Positions 62,173 to 64,000 of a DNA stretch of 64,000 nucleotides are shown here, piece after piece. The notes beneath the pieces were generated by a model that was given only the letters and a program-made list of their open reading frames with translations, was not told where the DNA came from and made no database searches. How positions within the stretch are numbered: the first letter of the stretch is position 1; every line of letters begins with the position of its first letter. Made by a program: the position numbers and the translations under genes. This DNA is from CAIQJJ01 sp964606085 (GTDB taxonomy: Bacteria > Chloroflexota > Anaerolineae > Anaerolineales > UBA4823). The DNA is taken from NCBI GenBank assembly GCA_964606085.1, contig CAZSFD010000003.1, positions 52,548-116,547 of the forward strand. Direction: 5' to 3'.

Positions 62173-63780
62173 ATGCCCACTCAAACCGACGTCCTCATCA
62201 TTGGCTCCGGCATTGCCGGGGCAGCGGCGGCGCTCAGGCTGTCGCAGAACCCACGGCGGCGCGTCGTCGTCGTCACCCGTGACCCCGACCCGCACGAGTC
62301 GAACTCGCGTTATGCCCAGGGCGGCATCATCTCCAGGGGGCCCGATGACAGCGCCGACCTGTTGGTCAAAGATATTCTCGAGGCCGGGGCCACCGCCAGT
62401 TTGCCCAGGGCCGCCCGCATTTTGGCCGAGGAAGGCCCGGTGCTGCTGCAAGAGGTGTTGATCGAGCAGGCCGGCATCCAGTTCGATACCGAGGCCGATG
62501 GCAACCTGGCGTGGGGCAAAGAGGCCGCTCACTCATGCCGCCGCATTTTGCATGTGGGCGATGGCACCGGCAAGGCCATCATCGAGGGCATGATCGCCGC
62601 CTTGCGCGACCGCCCGAACGTGCAGCTTGTGACCAATGCCACCGCCGTAGACCTGATCACCTTCCCCCACCATTCACGCAACCCGCTGACCGCCTACGAG
62701 CCGATCCGCTGCCACGGGGCGTATGTGTTCGACCGTGAGGAGCGCACCATCCACCGCTACCTGGCAGCCGCCACCGTGCTGGCTACCGGCGGGCTGGGAC
62801 GCATCTTTCGCAATACCACCAACCCCAATGGCTCACGCGGCGATGGGTTAGCCATTGCCCACCGCGCCGGAGCGCGCATTGCCAATGCCGAGTACATTCA
62901 ATTTCACCCCACGGCGCTTTCCGTGCCAGGGGCGGAGGGCTTTCTGATCAGCGAGGCGGTGCGCGGCGAGGGGGCTGTGCTGCTGACGCCGGGCGGTCAG
63001 CCGTTTATGGGGCAGTATGCCCCCGAATGGAAAGACCTGGCCCCGCGCGACATCGTCGCCCGCGCCATCCATCACCAGATGATGACGCAGGGCTATCCCT
63101 ATGTGCTGCTCGACATCGCCTCACACATGGATGCCGCCGCCATCCGCCAGCGTTTCCCCAACATCTATGCCACCTGTTTCAAGGCCGGTGTAGATATGAC
63201 CTGCGAGCCGATCCCGGTCGTGCCGGCGGCGCACTACTCGTGCGGCGGTGTGCTGGTGGATGAGTGGGGGCAGACGAACATTGCCAACCTGTTTGCCGTG
63301 GGCGAGGTGAGCTGCACTGGCCTGCACGGCGCTAACCGCCTGGCGTCTACCTCGCTGTTGGAAGGGCTGGTGTGGGGCGACCGGGCGGCCCGCTTCATCG
63401 AGGGCGAGCTGATCCGCCAGGGCAAGCCGGCCGTGCTGGGCGCAAAGGATGTCCCCCGCTGGGACGAGAGTGGCCTGACCTCCGATGGCGACCCGGCGCT
63501 GATCCAGGGCGACATGCAGACGATCCAGAACATCATGTGGCACTACGTGGGCCTCGAGCGTTCTGCCGACCTGCTCTGGCGCGCCACCCGTGACCTGACC
63601 CACCTGTGGAACGAGATCGAAACCTTCTACCGCACGACCAAACTCAGCGACGGGCTGATTGGCCTGCGCAACGCCGTCGAAGTGGCGCTGATCATCGCCC
63701 AGGCGGCGCGGCACAACCGCAAGAGCCGCGGCTGCCACTTCCGCGAGGATGCCGTAGCCGAGGGGAAAAGGCTGATTTAG
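62173..63780 (+). CDS. nadB: L-aspartate oxidase
   Basis: 535 aa, an FAD enzyme oxidising L-aspartate to iminoaspartate for NadA. VLIIGSGIAGAAAALRLS binds FAD. SNSRYAQGGI near residue 44, EYIQFHPTAL near 240, HYSCGGVLVDEWGQT near 355 and GANRLASTSLLEGLVWG near 388 are family signatures. Full length including the C-terminal helical domain. It completes the aspartate-to-nicotinate-mononucleotide pathway in this window. Its stop converges on a minus-strand gene with a 4-base overlap. Confidence 0.95.
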   Translation: MPTQTDVLIIGSGIAGAAAALRLSQNPRRRVVVVTRDPDPHESNSRYAQGGIISRGPDDSADLLVKDILEAGATASLPRAARILAEEGPVLLQEVLIEQAGIQFDTEADGNLAWGKEAAHSCRRILHVGDGTGKAIIEGMIAALRDRPNVQLVTNATAVDLITFPHHSRNPLTAYEPIRCHGAYVFDREERTIHRYLAAATVLATGGLGRIFRNTTNPNGSRGDGLAIAHRAGARIANAEYIQFHPTALSVPGAEGFLISEAVRGEGAVLLTPGGQPFMGQYAPEWKDLAPRDIVARAIHHQMMTQGYPYVLLDIASHMDAAAIRQRFPNIYATCFKAGVDMTCEPIPVVPAAHYSCGGVLVDEWGQTNIANLFAVGEVSCTGLHGANRLASTSLLEGLVWGDRAARFIEGELIRQGKPAVLGAKDVPRWDESGLTSDGDPALIQGDMQTIQNIMWHYVGLERSADLLWRATRDLTHLWNEIETFYRTTKLSDGLIGLRNAVEVALIIAQAARHNRKSRGCHFREDAVAEGKRLI

Positions 63781-64000
63781 ATCAGGTTTACCTGTATCCA
63801 GGCGATAAATTCTTGAAATGTGATTGCTGGGGTAAGCTGCAAGAGAGTCTTGTTTTCAAGGTGTAAATGCGGAACGGCTTCGTTGGCGTGATCTTGCCCA
63901 ATTTCCCCATATTTGAGCCGAATAACACGCGCATCGGGACTGCTGCTGCTTTGAAAATAGATTAGGTTGTAGCTGGCTGGGCAGGCGACAGGCCTGCTTG
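63777..64000 (-). CDS. Partial gene at the right edge, unknown
   Basis: On the minus strand an open frame of 73 codons enters from beyond the window and stops (TAA) at 63777, overlapping the nadB stop. The visible C-terminus includes YNLIYFQSSSSPDARVIRLK, HLHLENKTLLQ and a closing helix TFQEFIAWIQVNLI. Balanced composition and a plausible fold pattern suggest a real protein, perhaps a small toxin-antitoxin component, but I do not recognise the family. The start lies outside. Confidence 0.5.
   Translation of the reverse strand, partial: SRPVACPASYNLIYFQSSSSPDARVIRLKYGEIGQDHANEAVPHLHLENKTLLQLTPAITFQEFIAWIQVNLI

Overview
This 64 kb window looks like ordinary chromosome from a Chloroflexota (Anaerolineae-like) bacterium. 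That placement is inference. It rests on the moderately high GC, the SCO1664/DUF3090 gene pair, a fused CydDC transporter beside cydAB, surface lipoproteins with Thr/Pro-rich linkers, and the many short palindromic and tandem repeats between and inside genes. No rRNA, tRNA, CRISPR array, transposase or phage gene was seen.

Layout. 0-8.7 kb: SCO1664-like and DUF3090 genes, a CorA-type Mg channel behind a long leader with a terminator, a phosphoribosyltransferase, an MntA/HepT pair whose hepT is frameshifted, priA, a CBS-domain CorC/HlyC protein and an AmmeMemoRadiSam B protein. 9.2-15.1 kb: an ECF sigma factor, its zinc-finger anti-sigma factor and three lipoproteins. 15.2-23.6 kb: an orphan sensor kinase and the cytochrome bd locus (cydA, cydB, fused cydDC) with a palindromic operator upstream of cydA. 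23.6-25.6 kb: an RsbW-like kinase, a STAS protein, a GerW-like protein and two small unknown proteins. 25.7-28 kb: tyrS behind a probable attenuator, and an AraC-Ogt alkylation-repair protein.

28-34 kb holds the most novel-looking locus. A KAP-type P-loop NTPase with its own promoter is followed by a tight three-gene operon: two membrane proteins with SPFH/band-7-like domains, then a helical-repeat protein whose C-terminus resembles the LexA/S24 fold but lacks the catalytic residues. 34-36.7 kb: folP, a SpoIIAA-like protein and an adrenodoxin-reductase-type flavoprotein. 36.8-39.3 kb: an AT-rich restriction-modification cassette and a PIN-domain toxin/antitoxin pair, probably acquired.

39.3-58.6 kb: pcrA, then tsaE, tsaB and a rimI that is fused in frame to a UDP-N-acetylhexosamine dehydrogenase. 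This joins the t6A/translation block to a surface polysaccharide cluster: an epimerase, a Wzx-like flippase, GT4 and GT2 glycosyltransferases, GT39-like membrane proteins, gmd, a UPF0104 protein, an SDR, a methyltransferase and a PIG-L deacetylase. 58.7-63.8 kb: an isochorismatase/nicotinamidase-like hydrolase and nadC-nadA-nadB, covering de novo and perhaps salvage NAD synthesis. A partial gene enters from the right edge on the minus strand.

A feature across the whole window is invasion of genes by short repeats. Palindromic or tandem motifs (ATTCG, GTCGAAAGGTCA, ATCACGT, GGTGAAGG, GTGGCAGG and TTTCGACAGGCTCA types) fill intergenic spaces. They also sit in frame inside priA, cydDC, a GT4 gene and a GT39-like gene, where they encode extra peptide segments.
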